From an uncultured Oscillospiraceae bacterium (lineage in GTDB: Bacteria; Bacillota; Clostridia; Oscillospirales; Acutalibacteraceae), in NCBI GenBank assembly GCA_910587835.1, contig CAJUNQ010000015.1:59871-123870 (forward strand): a DNA stretch of 64,000 bases, written 5' to 3'. Position numbers and translations under genes: made by a program. The notes under the pieces are model-generated. The model was not told the origin of the DNA. It was given only the letters and a program-made list of their open reading frames with translations, and did not search any database. This document shows, one piece after another, positions 44,124 to 51,811 of the stretch (position 1 is the first letter of the stretch; each line of letters opens with the position of its first letter).

Positions 44124-45371
44124 ATGAAACGAGTTCTTTCCATTCTGCTGGCTCTGTGCCTGGTGGTGGCCGCGCTTCCCGCCGGGGCCCTTGCCGCCGG
44201 CGCGCCCACCCAGCAGGAGGTCCAGGAGCGCATTATGGCCATGCAGCCCCAGTATCCTACCGGGACGCCCTGGTCCAACGCCGATTACTATGCCTGGAAG
44301 GGCGGGATCTACTCCGGAGGCTACGGCTGCGCCGGCCTTGCGTTTTTGCTCAGCGACGCCGCCTTTGGCAGCCTGCCCGCCAGAGTGGTCCGGCCTGTCC
44401 GCTTTGACCAGGTGAAGATTGGCGACATTCTGCGCATCAATGGCGATACCCACAGCGTCATCGTCACCGATAAGGCAGAGGACAGGGTGGTGCTTGCAGA
44501 GGGCAACTTTACCTATTTGGGCATGTACGACAATCAGCAGGTGGTCTACTGGGGACGGAGTCTTACTGCGGAAGAGGTAAACAACGCGGACTATATGCTC
44601 ACCCGCTACCCGGATGACGCCGTCCCGGAGCCTACGCCAGAGCCCACGCCAGAGCCCACGCCTGAGCCTACGCCCGAACCCACATCAGAGCCCACGCCGG
44701 AGCCTACGCCCGAACCCACGTCTGAGCCTACGCCTGATCCCACTCCGGACCCTGTGCCTGATCCCACCTTCAGCCCTGAGCCGGGGGATTCTACGCCTGC
44801 GCCCAACCCTACTCCCGTCCCGGCTTTCCCGGATGTGCCTGTCAACAGCTGGTATACCGGCGCGGTGGAATATGTGGCAGACCGGGGCCTGATGGGCGAC
44901 ACAGGCACAGGGCGGTTTGAGCCCAATAAGCCCGTCACCCGGGGCCAGGTGGTCACCATTCTCTACAGCCTGGACGGCAAGCCATCTGTGGACAATACCA
45001 TCCATTACCCTGACGTGAAGGGCGGCTACTATTATGACCCGGTCCGCTGGGCCTCGCTGAATGGCATTGTCAGCGGCTATGGCGACGGGCGATTTGGCCC
45101 CAACGACCGGGTCACCCGCCAGGACTTTGCCCTTATTCTTCGGAACTATGCCCGCTTCAAGGGCTATGATGTAAACGACTATGACAGCCTGACCGGCTTT
45201 GAAGACAGCGGAAGCATCTCCGGCTATGCCCGGCCCGCCCTGCAGTGGGCGGTGGGGGCGGAGCTGCTGGGAGGCTCCGGCGGCAGGCTGATGCCCAAGG
45301 GCACGACCAACCGGGCCCAGATGGCTGTCATCCTTAAGGCATTCTGCCAGAACATCGTTGGAATGGACTGA
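44124..45371 (+). CDS. Secreted cysteine-peptidase-like protein with PTPEP repeats and three SLH domains
   Basis: The 415-residue exported protein has a signal peptide (about 1-25). Its small domain resembles NlpC/P60 or CHAP amidases: cysteine in GGYGCAGLAFLLSD, histidine in NGDTHSVIVTDKAED. A 60-residue linker of PTPEP/PTSEP repeats (44626-44820) follows, then three S-layer homology domains (FPDVPVNSWYTGAVEYVADR; YPDVKGGYYYDPVRWASLNG; FEDSGSISGYARPALQWAVG). It should be held on pyruvylated wall polymer. AGGAGG precedes the ATG. The third peptidase residue was not identified, so activity is uncertain. Confidence 0.85.
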   Translation: MKRVLSILLALCLVVAALPAGALAAGAPTQQEVQERIMAMQPQYPTGTPWSNADYYAWKGGIYSGGYGCAGLAFLLSDAAFGSLPARVVRPVRFDQVKIGDILRINGDTHSVIVTDKAEDRVVLAEGNFTYLGMYDNQQVVYWGRSLTAEEVNNADYMLTRYPDDAVPEPTPEPTPEPTPEPTPEPTSEPTPEPTPEPTSEPTPDPTPDPVPDPTFSPEPGDSTPAPNPTPVPAFPDVPVNSWYTGAVEYVADRGLMGDTGTGRFEPNKPVTRGQVVTILYSLDGKPSVDNTIHYPDVKGGYYYDPVRWASLNGIVSGYGDGRFGPNDRVTRQDFALILRNYARFKGYDVNDYDSLTGFEDSGSISGYARPALQWAVGAELLGGSGGRLMPKGTTNRAQMAVILKAFCQNIVGMD

Positions 45372-45397
45372 GTCCCAGCCAGTCCTGATGAATAAAG

Positions 45398-45452
45398 AAC
45401 AGCCCTGCCCGCCTCCTGGTAACAGAGGCCGGGCAGGGCTGTTCTCATTTTC
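45398..45452. terminator. Strong bidirectional terminator
   Basis: AACAGCCCTGCCCG pairs exactly with CGGGCAGGGCTGTT around a GGCCTC/GAGGCC-type loop. It separates the SLH gene from the convergent spoIIID 3' part. Confidence 0.9.
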
Positions 45453-45479
45453 CTTTTCCCGCACATTTCCAGGCGCGCC

Positions 45480-45622
45480 CTATTTCAGGGACTCATATTT
45501 CTTTTTGGTGGCAAGGCCCCCCCGGATATGCCGCTGGGCCTTGTTCACCGCCAGCACATTCTTCACATCCCGATACAGCCCCCGGTCGATATATTTCAGC
45601 CGCTGGGATACGTCTTTATGTA
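45480..45622 (-). pseudogene. spoIIID: spoIIID, 3' half (separated from the 5' half by the 9-kb element)
   Basis: The minus strand encodes HKDVSQRLKYIDRGLYRD, then VLAVNKAQRHIRGGLATKKK and YESLK before a TAG stop. This matches the C-terminal half of SpoIIID (compare Bacillus HKDLTERL and SIRHLRGGEATKLKYK). No start codon is present. The piece begins at the 6-bp core shared with the 5' half at 54638-54643; joining them there gives a continuous 84-codon gene. SpoIIID is a mother-cell DNA-binding regulator of sporulation, made under sigma-E. Confidence 0.9.
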
Positions 45623-47151
45623 TGGTTGTCTGCAATCACTACGGTTTCTTCCAGACCTAAATCGCCTAGAAGCCGCAGGTAGATGTCCACGTTGCCATCC
45701 TTGTCCACTTCTATCTTCTGGATGACGCGCTTGAGCTGGGCGTTAGTGAGTTGGCGCACATCGGTGATGTCCTTGAGGGTCTTGAAGGTGTTTTGCAGGA
45801 TGCTCTCCAGCTGGTCGCCCTTGGTAATATTGTAGCCGACGATTTTCAACTCGTTTTCGATGCGCTCGATTTCCTTCTTTGAGCCGCCTATCTTCTCGTT
45901 CAGCTCCTCCCGGCTGATAAGGTCGTCGGTGTACATATCCATGTATTTCTGGCGGGTCTTTTGGAGCTTAGCAAGTTGGGCGGTCAATTCCTTTTCATAC
46001 TCCTGGTTATCATCCTTAGCGCGGTAAACCCGCTGGAACTCCTTGACAACATAGGGGATGATATTTTTCTTGGCCATCAGCACCTGGGCGAAGTATTCCT
46101 GCAAGGTGCCTATCAATTCGTCCTCGTCCACGGTGACGGCGTTGGGGCAGATATCCGCGCCTCGCCCGGTGTGGCCGGAGCAGACCCAGCGCACATAGGT
46201 GTTTTTGTAGGTGCGCACGGTGCGGTAGAAGGACCAGCCGCACTCCTTGCACTTGATGAGGGTGGAGAACAGGTGCTTGTTGCTCTGACGCTGGTGGTCG
46301 GTGCGGAAAGTCTTGTGGCGGGAGTCTAAGATTTCTTGGGCATACTGGAAAGTCTTGGGAGAGATGATTTGCAGCTCGGGACGATCCACCACGATCCAGT
46401 CATCCTCAGGCTTGTCCGCTCGCTGGCCGGTGAGGAAGTCGGAAACTTCCTGCTTGCCGTTGATGATTTTGCCGGTGTACAGCTCGTTGGTGATGATGCG
46501 GCAGATGGCGTTCTGGCTCCAGGAGCAGTTGCGTTTGGTGCGCAGGCCGCGCTCGTTGAGGGTGTTGGCAATTTTCGCCGCGCCCGCCCCTTCCTCAGTG
46601 TACATATGGAAGATTTGGCGGACAATGTCAGCCTCTGTTGGGTTAATTGCCAGATTAAAATAGTCCCCGGCGGTCTTATCATAGCCGTAGACGATGTTGG
46701 GGACCCGGCCTTTTTCAGCATTCATCTTCTTGCCGAACTTTACCCGCTTGGAGGTGTTGGCGCTCTCCTCTTGGGCCAGCGCGCCGAAGATAGTTAGCAC
46801 GAACTCGCTGTTGCCCATGCTGGTCATGTTGGCAGTGAGGAACTGGGTCTCGATGCCCAGGGCTTTCAGCCTGCGGACGCTTTGGAGAAGGTCCACAGTG
46901 TTCCGGGCAAAGCGGCTGATGTCCTTAACCACAACCATGTCGAACAGATGGTGCTCGGCATCCGCCATCATCCGCAGGAACTCCTTGCGGTTCTTGATCT
47001 TTGTGCCGGAAATGCCCTCGTCAGCGTACAAGCGCACAAGCGCGTCGCCTGTGCGCTTGGTGTATTCTGAGAAGAATTCTTTCTGGGCTTCTAGGCTGTT
47101 AAGCTGGTCCTCCTTGTCGGTGGAGACGCGGCAGTAGGCAGCGATGTTCAT
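45616..47151 (-). CDS. Large serine recombinase, integrase/excisionase of the element
   Basis: The 511-residue recombinase has a resolvase domain with catalytic serine in AAYCRVSTDKED and the conserved VKDISRFARN. A recombinase domain (about 150-270) follows, then a zinc ribbon (CKECGWSF with CSGHTGRGADICPN), and a coiled-coil arm (YEKELTAQLAKLQKTRQKYM) typical of phage/ICE integrases. GAGGTG is set for ATG 47151. Its last codons reach the attL junction, and the stop TAA is completed by spoIIID flank sequence. In an excised circle the frame would instead read on about 13 codons. This position marks it as the enzyme acting on these ends. Confidence 0.92.
   Translation of the reverse strand: MNIAAYCRVSTDKEDQLNSLEAQKEFFSEYTKRTGDALVRLYADEGISGTKIKNRKEFLRMMADAEHHLFDMVVVKDISRFARNTVDLLQSVRRLKALGIETQFLTANMTSMGNSEFVLTIFGALAQEESANTSKRVKFGKKMNAEKGRVPNIVYGYDKTAGDYFNLAINPTEADIVRQIFHMYTEEGAGAAKIANTLNERGLRTKRNCSWSQNAICRIITNELYTGKIINGKQEVSDFLTGQRADKPEDDWIVVDRPELQIISPKTFQYAQEILDSRHKTFRTDHQRQSNKHLFSTLIKCKECGWSFYRTVRTYKNTYVRWVCSGHTGRGADICPNAVTVDEDELIGTLQEYFAQVLMAKKNIIPYVVKEFQRVYRAKDDNQEYEKELTAQLAKLQKTRQKYMDMYTDDLISREELNEKIGGSKKEIERIENELKIVGYNITKGDQLESILQNTFKTLKDITDVRQLTNAQLKRVIQKIEVDKDGNVDIYLRLLGDLGLEETVVIADNHT
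45617..45622. other. Attachment-site core at the left end of the element (attL)
   Basis: TATGTA on + (TACATA on the minus strand) is the longest sequence common to both junctions. The TAA stop of the adjacent recombinase spans this junction, its last base being contributed by spoIIID sequence outside the element. Confidence 0.75.
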
Positions 47152-47193
47152 GGGGCACCTCACTAATTGATTTAAAACGTTTTGTTACTACTG

Positions 47194-47222
47194 AGTTTAC
47201 CACACTTCTTTCAGAAAAGCAA
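47194..47222 (-). promoter_or_regulatory. Candidate promoter of the integrase gene
   Basis: On the minus strand TTGCTT, 17 nt and TAAACT form a sigma-A-like promoter, with the palindrome AAAACGTTTT downstream near 47176-47185. No sigma-E or sigma-K consensus was recognised here. Confidence 0.5.
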
Positions 47223-47225
47223 TAA

Positions 47226-47265
47226 AAATATTGGCGGAGCCGTTTTTTCGGCCCCGCCATATTTA
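47226..47265 (-). terminator. Terminator after hepT
   Basis: ATGGCGGGGCCG and CGGCTCCGCCAAT arms around AAAAAA (minus strand), followed by a T-run. It insulates the integrase from the toxin-antitoxin pair. Confidence 0.8.
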
Positions 47266-47610
47266 AGAATTTGTTTTGATAATCGATTCTAATTCTTTAT
47301 GAAGCATGGGAATGTCTACCGATACGGTGTCCCACACGATTTGCATATTGACCCCGGAATAGCCATGCACAATCCGGTTGCGCATGCCGTAAATCTGCTG
47401 CCAGGGGATGGTTTTAATCTGCGCCTTTGCCTCGTCGCTCAGAGATTCCTTTGCAAGCTCGCCGATTTGCATCAGGTTGAAGACGGTAGCCTCCAAGCGC
47501 ATGGCGTCGGATGAAAAATCTTCCAGCGTACGGCAATCGGCACAGTAGCGCATAATGCTTTCGATATGCCGAAGGATTTTTCTCAGCACCGCAAGATCCT
47601 TACTGCCCAT
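47263..47610 (-). CDS. hepT: HepT-like ribonuclease toxin (DUF86)
   Basis: The 115-residue HEPN protein has the RNase motif R-x4-6-H: GMRNRIVHGYSGVN, with a tyrosine three residues after the histidine as required for AMPylation control. The N-terminal part (MGSKDLAVLRKILRHIESIM) is normal for the family. The start overlaps the mntA gene by 11 bp, and GGCACCG-type coding sequence lies upstream. HepT cleaves RNA; MntA silences it by adding AMP. Such a pair inside an excisable element would stabilise it. Confidence 0.88.
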   Translation of the reverse strand: MGSKDLAVLRKILRHIESIMRYCADCRTLEDFSSDAMRLEATVFNLMQIGELAKESLSDEAKAQIKTIPWQQIYGMRNRIVHGYSGVNMQIVWDTVSVDIPMLHKELESIIKTNS

Positions 47611-47899
47611 AAATCGGCACCCCTGTCTGCCGTATCTCTGCATCAATTTGAGAGCCCTCCTCGATTTGTGAAACATCGATAAGGTCAACCGGTACGCTCA
47701 GTGTGGATGAAACACCTTCCAACAGGCCAAAGAACGCCAGCCCGCGCAGGCCGCTGTCAACCAGAATGTCCACGTCACTGCGGGGAGTGGCCTGTCCCTT
47801 TGCGTAGGAGCCGAACAGCACCGCTCGCCGCACGCCATAGCCAGCGAAAACCGGCTGGAGGATATTTTCGATTTCGTGGATGGAATAAACCTTTTGCAT
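47600..47899 (-). CDS. mntA: MntA-like nucleotidyltransferase antitoxin
   Basis: The 99-residue minimal nucleotidyltransferase has the motif GSYAKGQATPRSDVDILVD (G-S-x(9-10)-D-x-D). It is predicted to AMPylate HepT on the tyrosine next to its active site. It is the first gene of the pair, with GAAAGGGGG before ATG 47899. The long ORF extension upstream lacks an SD. Confidence 0.88.
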   Translation of the reverse strand: MQKVYSIHEIENILQPVFAGYGVRRAVLFGSYAKGQATPRSDVDILVDSGLRGLAFFGLLEGVSSTLSVPVDLIDVSQIEEGSQIDAEIRQTGVPIYGQ

Positions 47900-47957
47900 A
47901 AGGCCGCCCCCTTTCAAGACTATTGTACCGCATTGGCGGAAAAATAGCAAGAGAAAA

Positions 47958-48143
47958 TCACATTGCCTTGGTAATGGCTTCATGTTCCGTTTCTTCCCCG
48001 GCCTGAACTTCTTGCGCCGCCTGTTGGACCGCGTTTTCAACCTTTGGGCGGTTCGATTCGAGGAAAACCTTTAGTATGTAGTTGGCCGTTTGGCTGTCGG
48101 GGTTGGGATTATGAAAACGGTAATTCAGCTTTTTTTTACTCAA
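47958..48143 (-). CDS. Small hypothetical protein of mobile elements
   Basis: The 61-residue hydrophilic protein (KKKLNYRFHNPNPDSQTANY, then a helical Gln/Glu-rich part) is of a kind I associate with conjugative-element remnants in Clostridia, but I cannot name it. The start is TTG at 48143, with AAAGGAGG about 12 nt away. It lies on the same strand as the mobilisation remnants. Confidence 0.5.
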   Translation of the reverse strand: MSKKKLNYRFHNPNPDSQTANYILKVFLESNRPKVENAVQQAAQEVQAGEETEHEAITKAM

Positions 48144-48197
48144 ATTGTTTGCCAGGCCTCCTTTGGATTCAGTTTCTCGATGGGAATATATATGAAA

Positions 48198-48228
48198 AGC
48201 GGCCCGGTGATAGCACCGAACCGCTGGG
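48198..48228 (-). terminator. Hairpin after the relaxase fragment
   Basis: AGCGG-CGGTG pairs with CACCG-CCGCT (interrupted arms), followed on the minus strand by a short T-run. Confidence 0.55.
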
Positions 48229-48262
48229 GTAAATTAATTGGAGTTGGGTATTATGCCGGCTG

Positions 48263-48469
48263 TCAGGCCAATGATTGCTTCCAATAGGCGGTCTTTGTCG
48301 TCAAAAATTCAGCAAATGCGTTCTCTCCATCGCAGGAAATGCCACTGACCATGCGCTGGCCGGTGGCATCATCCGCAACCTTTTTCTCCTGCAAGCAGTA
48401 GGAAATCACGCCTTTCATGGCACAAATTGATTGGCGGCTCTCCTGGATAAATTTTATGGTTGCCATCAT
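48263..48469 (-). pseudogene. Relaxase (mobilisation nuclease), N-terminal fragment
   Basis: Only 68 residues remain. The start MATIKFIQESRQSICAMKGV with GISCDGENAFAEFLTTKTAY is typical of MobA/VirD2-type relaxases of Clostridial mobilisable elements. A stop follows within 10 residues, where several hundred residues, including the HxH motif, should follow. It partly overlaps the end of the mobC remnant, as in intact systems. Confidence 0.75.
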
Positions 48470-48782
48470 CGACCTCCCCTATGCGCGGGAGCTGCTGGTA
48501 AAGCATCCGCTGGCCTTGTATGACTTCCATAAAGTCAGCGGAGTGGAACGCTCCCGCATTGATTTTCATGGTGATTTGGTTGATGTTGTTGCCGATGCGT
48601 TTCAGCTCAATCAGCAGAGGCTTGATGTTCTCGGCAACGTGAATCTCCGTGCGCAACGATGTTGCAACGAAAAAATCTGTAACGCTGAGTTGAGCCTTCT
48701 TTGCTTTCTTTTGAATCATTTCTTTCTCTGTTTTTGTCAGACAAATCGTCAGAGTTTCTGCTCATTTTCTGTTGTTCTGCAT
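48369..48782 (-). pseudogene. mobC: mobC relaxosome gene with a premature stop codon
   Basis: From ATG 48782 the frame reads MQNNRK, then TGA, then AETLTICLTKTEKEMIQKKA and on to VATSLRTEIHVAENIKPLLI and RIGNNINQITMKINAGA. This is a MobC-type accessory protein of mobilisation (the GNNINQI motif is diagnostic). One base (CGA to TGA) would explain the nonsense codon at position 7. An internal ATG (48719) could still give a shortened product. With the truncated relaxase it shows that self-mobilisation has been lost. Confidence 0.75.
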
Positions 48783-49047
48783 ACCTTTCTAAAGTGGGTA
48801 CGGGCTTCTGCCCGGTTCTTTTGTGCGGGGCGGACAGCCACGCGCTCTGCTTGCCCCAGCGGGAGGCCCTTACGGCCCTCCTCTGCCGGGAAATCCGGCC
48901 CCTTTGAACCTTGCCGCGAAACGGGGCCAGAATTGCCCCAAAACGCCCTTCCCAGGGCCTGGTGGTTCCTTTACCCGACTGCCGCCGTAAAACGCCAACA
49001 CGGGCCTGCTGTGGCCTCACAGGGGCGCAAGTGCCGCTGACGGTGGG
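48783..49047. other. Gene-free GC-rich region, possible old oriT
   Basis: It lies just upstream of mobC, where oriT sits in many mobilisable elements. It has several hairpins (CGGGC-TTCT-GCCCG near 48800; GGGAGGCCC-TTA-CGGCCCTCC near 48860). No nic site consensus could be confirmed. Confidence 0.35.
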
Positions 49048-49305
49048 TTATGCTGGGTGAACGTTTTTTCTAGAGAATACAGGGATTCCGGTCTTGTCAG
49101 GGTCGCAAGGAACGGTAAATACGGCACTGTTCGAAGATGCGTCACTTGCGGTACTTACGCCCTTTGCAGAGACAAAGAAGACTTGCACCAGCCGCTGTCC
49201 ATTACTTTTGCGGCTTTGGAAGAAGACACCCTTTCCCGGCTGAAACCTCATGTCCTGTAGGGTTTCGCCGTCGATGACGGTAAGCTTTTCGATGGGTTTT
49301 GGCAT
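49048..49305 (-). pseudogene. Probable fragment of a RepA-like AAA ATPase
   Basis: The first 21 residues, MPKPIEKLTVIDGETLQDMR, match my memory of the start of RepA/DnaB-like AAA proteins in Clostridial plasmids and ICEs. The remaining 65 residues do not continue that family and lack a Walker motif. It looks like a deletion junction, so a functional product is doubtful. Confidence 0.4.
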
Positions 49306-49419
49306 ACACATCAGTCCTTTCGGTAAAATGGAAACGCTCCCAGCTTGAAAAAGTGGGAGCAGTATTCATATTTCAAAATGGAAAGGATTCTGGTATGATT
49401 TGGGCAAGAGGTGATTGCC

Positions 49420-50160
49420 ATGCCACAGGTCAGGTATAAAATCTACTCACTTTCTGCTAGCGCCCTCATGGCCTATGCTCAGGGAGGTGCGGAGAGCGGC
49501 TATGCCTTTACTCTAAATGCTATAGCAACGGAGAAGTGCAAGGTACTTTCCTCGCTCCATGAGCAACAGGACTGCGCGCTGCTCTTTCAGACTATGTGTG
49601 TTCTGCGTGGAGACAACTACCAGCTACCGATGGAGGACACGCTCATCAGCGACCTGTCGGACGTGATTTGCTACGTAGATTTCAGCAATATCTTCGACCG
49701 GAATGCCGCGCAGAACCGTCATGCCGTTCGACAGAAGAAAGCAGAGAGTATGTTCCGGCCAGAGGGCATCGTGCTGGATTTTGGCGCTGGACCCTGTCGG
49801 TATCTGGCTTTCGAGCGCTCCAACAGCATGAGCCGCAAGGCGCAGATCTCTTTCGTGCGAGAGGACATTTACGAGCCGCTGCGCCGGAGGATCATGCTGG
49901 ATATGAAGATCGGTTCTTGCCAGTTGAGCAAACTGTACGCCTATAATGGACTGATGCTCTCCGGCGGAACAAGGTTAGATGGGATTGAAATTGATAGACC
50001 CCATCGGGTGATTGTGATCGACAATGAAGAATCCAGTGTGTGGAACGTGCCGGTCATCACCGTCATTGATAAGTTCATGCCCCTGTTTCCAGCTTTTTGG
50101 CGGCAGGGACCGAGTCAAGAAAAAACGAGAACCTTTGATCAATTCAAAACGCTTTTATAA
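49420..50160 (+). CDS. N-terminal part of a large element-encoded protein, possibly RNA-dependent RNA polymerase-like
   Basis: The 246-residue protein contains KCKVLSSLHEQQDCALLFQT, YVDFSNIFDRNAAQNRHAVR and LSKLYAYNGLMLSGGTRLDG. These are segments I associate with long proteins annotated as RNA-dependent RNA polymerase (QDE-1-like) in Clostridial mobile elements. The homologues continue for over 600 more residues with a catalytic D-x-D-G-D; here the frame leaves the family after VPVITV and ends 35 residues later. It is probably a truncated, inactive remnant. AGAGGTG precedes ATG 49420. The family identity is from memory and is unsure. Confidence 0.45.
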   Translation: MPQVRYKIYSLSASALMAYAQGGAESGYAFTLNAIATEKCKVLSSLHEQQDCALLFQTMCVLRGDNYQLPMEDTLISDLSDVICYVDFSNIFDRNAAQNRHAVRQKKAESMFRPEGIVLDFGAGPCRYLAFERSNSMSRKAQISFVREDIYEPLRRRIMLDMKIGSCQLSKLYAYNGLMLSGGTRLDGIEIDRPHRVIVIDNEESSVWNVPVITVIDKFMPLFPAFWRQGPSQEKTRTFDQFKTLL

Positions 50161-50403
50161 AAGCATTATCGCTGGGAATCACAGGTTTTTGAGAGGTATG
50201 CATAAATAAAATGAACTGGCATTATATATCAATACGCCAGTTCATTTCTAATTTACACGTACCGGATAGTAATTGGATGTATTGTGCTTACATAGCATTT
50301 TCCGCTTGTGAAAATAACATATCACATTATTTAGTAATTCCTGCCACGCTATATGGGAAGGCCATTTCACTCCATAACCCACAATAGAAGTTCTGTTTTG
50401 CTA

Positions 50404-50748
50404 TCAGATAGCCTCGGCTTTATCCAAAAAGAAGAGCGCAGACCGGGTGTCCGCCGCGATCCGTCCAGGCACACGGTAGGAACAACCCAGGTCCCAGCCG
50501 TGAAGCTCCGCCAGGATTGTACACAGTTTATAGCTGGATATTTCCAACGGCCGCTTGCCATCATATACTTCCCGTGGGATCATATGCGAGGTAAAACCCC
50601 TTTTGCCATAAGGCTGGATCAGCAGGATCCGCCCATCCTTGGAGATAAGAAAGCGGATCCGTTCAGGACTGCCCATAGAGCGAAGGGCTTCCACAAAAAT
50701 ATGGATTCGGTTCGCTTTCAAATAAAAAGAGATGTATACGCCATTCAT
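50404..50748 (-). CDS. Recombinase-associated repeat-domain protein C
   Basis: The 114-residue protein is one copy of a domain shared with its two neighbours and with the recombinase C-terminus. Matching blocks are RIRFLISKDGRILLIQP and LHGWDLGCSYRVPG, followed by a hydrophobic strand (SALFFLDK). It lacks the N-terminal FQV-x-ELFSH segment of the others. Its ATG overlaps the stop of the preceding gene, so it is the last gene of the operon. I know no named family. A role as recombination-directionality or DNA-binding partner is inferred only from context. Confidence 0.7.
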   Translation of the reverse strand: MNGVYISFYLKANRIHIFVEALRSMGSPERIRFLISKDGRILLIQPYGKRGFTSHMIPREVYDGKRPLEISSYKLCTILAELHGWDLGCSYRVPGRIAADTRSALFFLDKAEAI

Positions 50749-51206
50749 TTTGCCGTCTTTTTCTCTTTGGCCTTCCACTGCTCAGGGGCGCTGAAATCAA
50801 AGAGGAGCATGATCTTGTTCTCCACTGTCACAACGTGTCCCACGGCCCTGTAGACCCAGCTGGTATCCCAGCCCCATATCTCATAGATTTGTGAGGAGAA
50901 CCGGACGGATTCCATGCGTCTTGGTGCGTACTCCTTAATGTTTTTGCGCCATATGATGCTGTCCTTGTCTTTGACGGTCACCGGGACGGCCAAAAGGCTT
51001 TTCTTCTGTGGATGTACCTCCAGGCGGATGCGCTCACAGCAGTTCAGCGCACTCAGCGCCTGCCTGTTGAAGGTTATCCCTGACCCCCAAATGGTGCAGG
51101 ACGGTGAAGCGTAACTCTTGATATGGGAAAAGAGTTCTCCACTGACTACCTGGAATCCCTCGACCGAAATCGGTTCAACTTCGGACTGAAATGGATTTAG
51201 ATTCAT
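50745..51206 (-). CDS. Recombinase-associated repeat-domain protein B
   Basis: This 153-residue protein has the full shared domain: GFQVVSGELFSHI, then SCTIWGSGITFN, RIRLEVHPQKKSLLAVP and IWGWDTSWVYRAVG, ending in a hydrophobic strand and a Lys-rich tail. These blocks align in order with the recombinase C-terminus and with proteins A and C. It lies 11 bp after protein A on the same strand. Function is unknown. Confidence 0.75.
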   Translation of the reverse strand: MNLNPFQSEVEPISVEGFQVVSGELFSHIKSYASPSCTIWGSGITFNRQALSALNCCERIRLEVHPQKKSLLAVPVTVKDKDSIIWRKNIKEYAPRRMESVRFSSQIYEIWGWDTSWVYRAVGHVVTVENKIMLLFDFSAPEQWKAKEKKTAK

Positions 51207-51217
51207 TTGTTTCCCTC

Positions 51218-51811
51218 CTAAACGCGGTCCGTGGTAATGTATCCATCCGCAAGGTTGATTTTATAGCTGTCTTCATGCCGTTCTGCCGGGATGCCGAAAT
51301 ATTCCCGCCACTCGCCGGGAAGATAGGACTTTCCCCTTTTTCCTCCCACAAACAGTTCAAAGTCGGTCAGCTTGAATAGAAACAGTACTTCCTTTTGATA
51401 GACGGCGGGATTCCCCATAATCTTATACCTGTACTCACTGTCCCAGCCCATCAGGTCGAATATTTTGGCGGCAAATATCCTGCAAAGCATATCCCGGTTC
51501 ACAAGCTCCTTATCCCCGCCGCCTTTCGCCCAACGCAGGGCGTCCGGCGTTTCGGGCGGACAGGGCCGGATGATCAGCCGCTTTTGCTCCGGATGTATCA
51601 GCAGCTGTATGTGCGTTACCCCCGGAAACCGTCTGAGACAGGACATATTGAAACGGATGCGCGCCGGCCAGATGGTGAGCGCTGGTTCGCGGGTATGGGA
51701 GAACAGTTCCGCTTTTGTGACCTGGAACCCCGCCAGGTCCGGTACGATCTCTTCTTCCCCGTCAAGCATTGTTTGGCAGAATATCTGGTCCAGCTTATCC
51801 TGTGCCGGCAT
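51218..51811 (-). CDS. Recombinase-associated repeat-domain protein A
   Basis: The 197-residue protein contains GFQVTKAELFSHT, ALTIWPARIRFN, HIQLLIHPEQKRLIIRP and LMGWDSEYRYKIMG. It is closest to the recombinase copy (HIQLLLHPSQRKIAIRP). It also shares the C-terminal extension pattern YLPGEWREYFG with the recombinase (LYPEAWEYSFG). The ATG at 51811 overlaps the recombinase end by 17 bp, so the two are coupled. There are no membrane or signal segments. Confidence 0.75.
   Translation of the reverse strand: MPAQDKLDQIFCQTMLDGEEEIVPDLAGFQVTKAELFSHTREPALTIWPARIRFNMSCLRRFPGVTHIQLLIHPEQKRLIIRPCPPETPDALRWAKGGGDKELVNRDMLCRIFAAKIFDLMGWDSEYRYKIMGNPAVYQKEVLFLFKLTDFELFVGGKRGKSYLPGEWREYFGIPAERHEDSYKINLADGYITTDRV

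Noticed and set aside
44626..44820. CRISPR-like or regulatory repeat array
   Set aside because: The repeats are in frame and code for a PTPEP linker, without spacers.
48607..49020. 137-codon minus-strand frame upstream of mobC
   Set aside because: It is a different frame from the conserved mobC sequence and has no recognisable domain; the region is more likely an old oriT.
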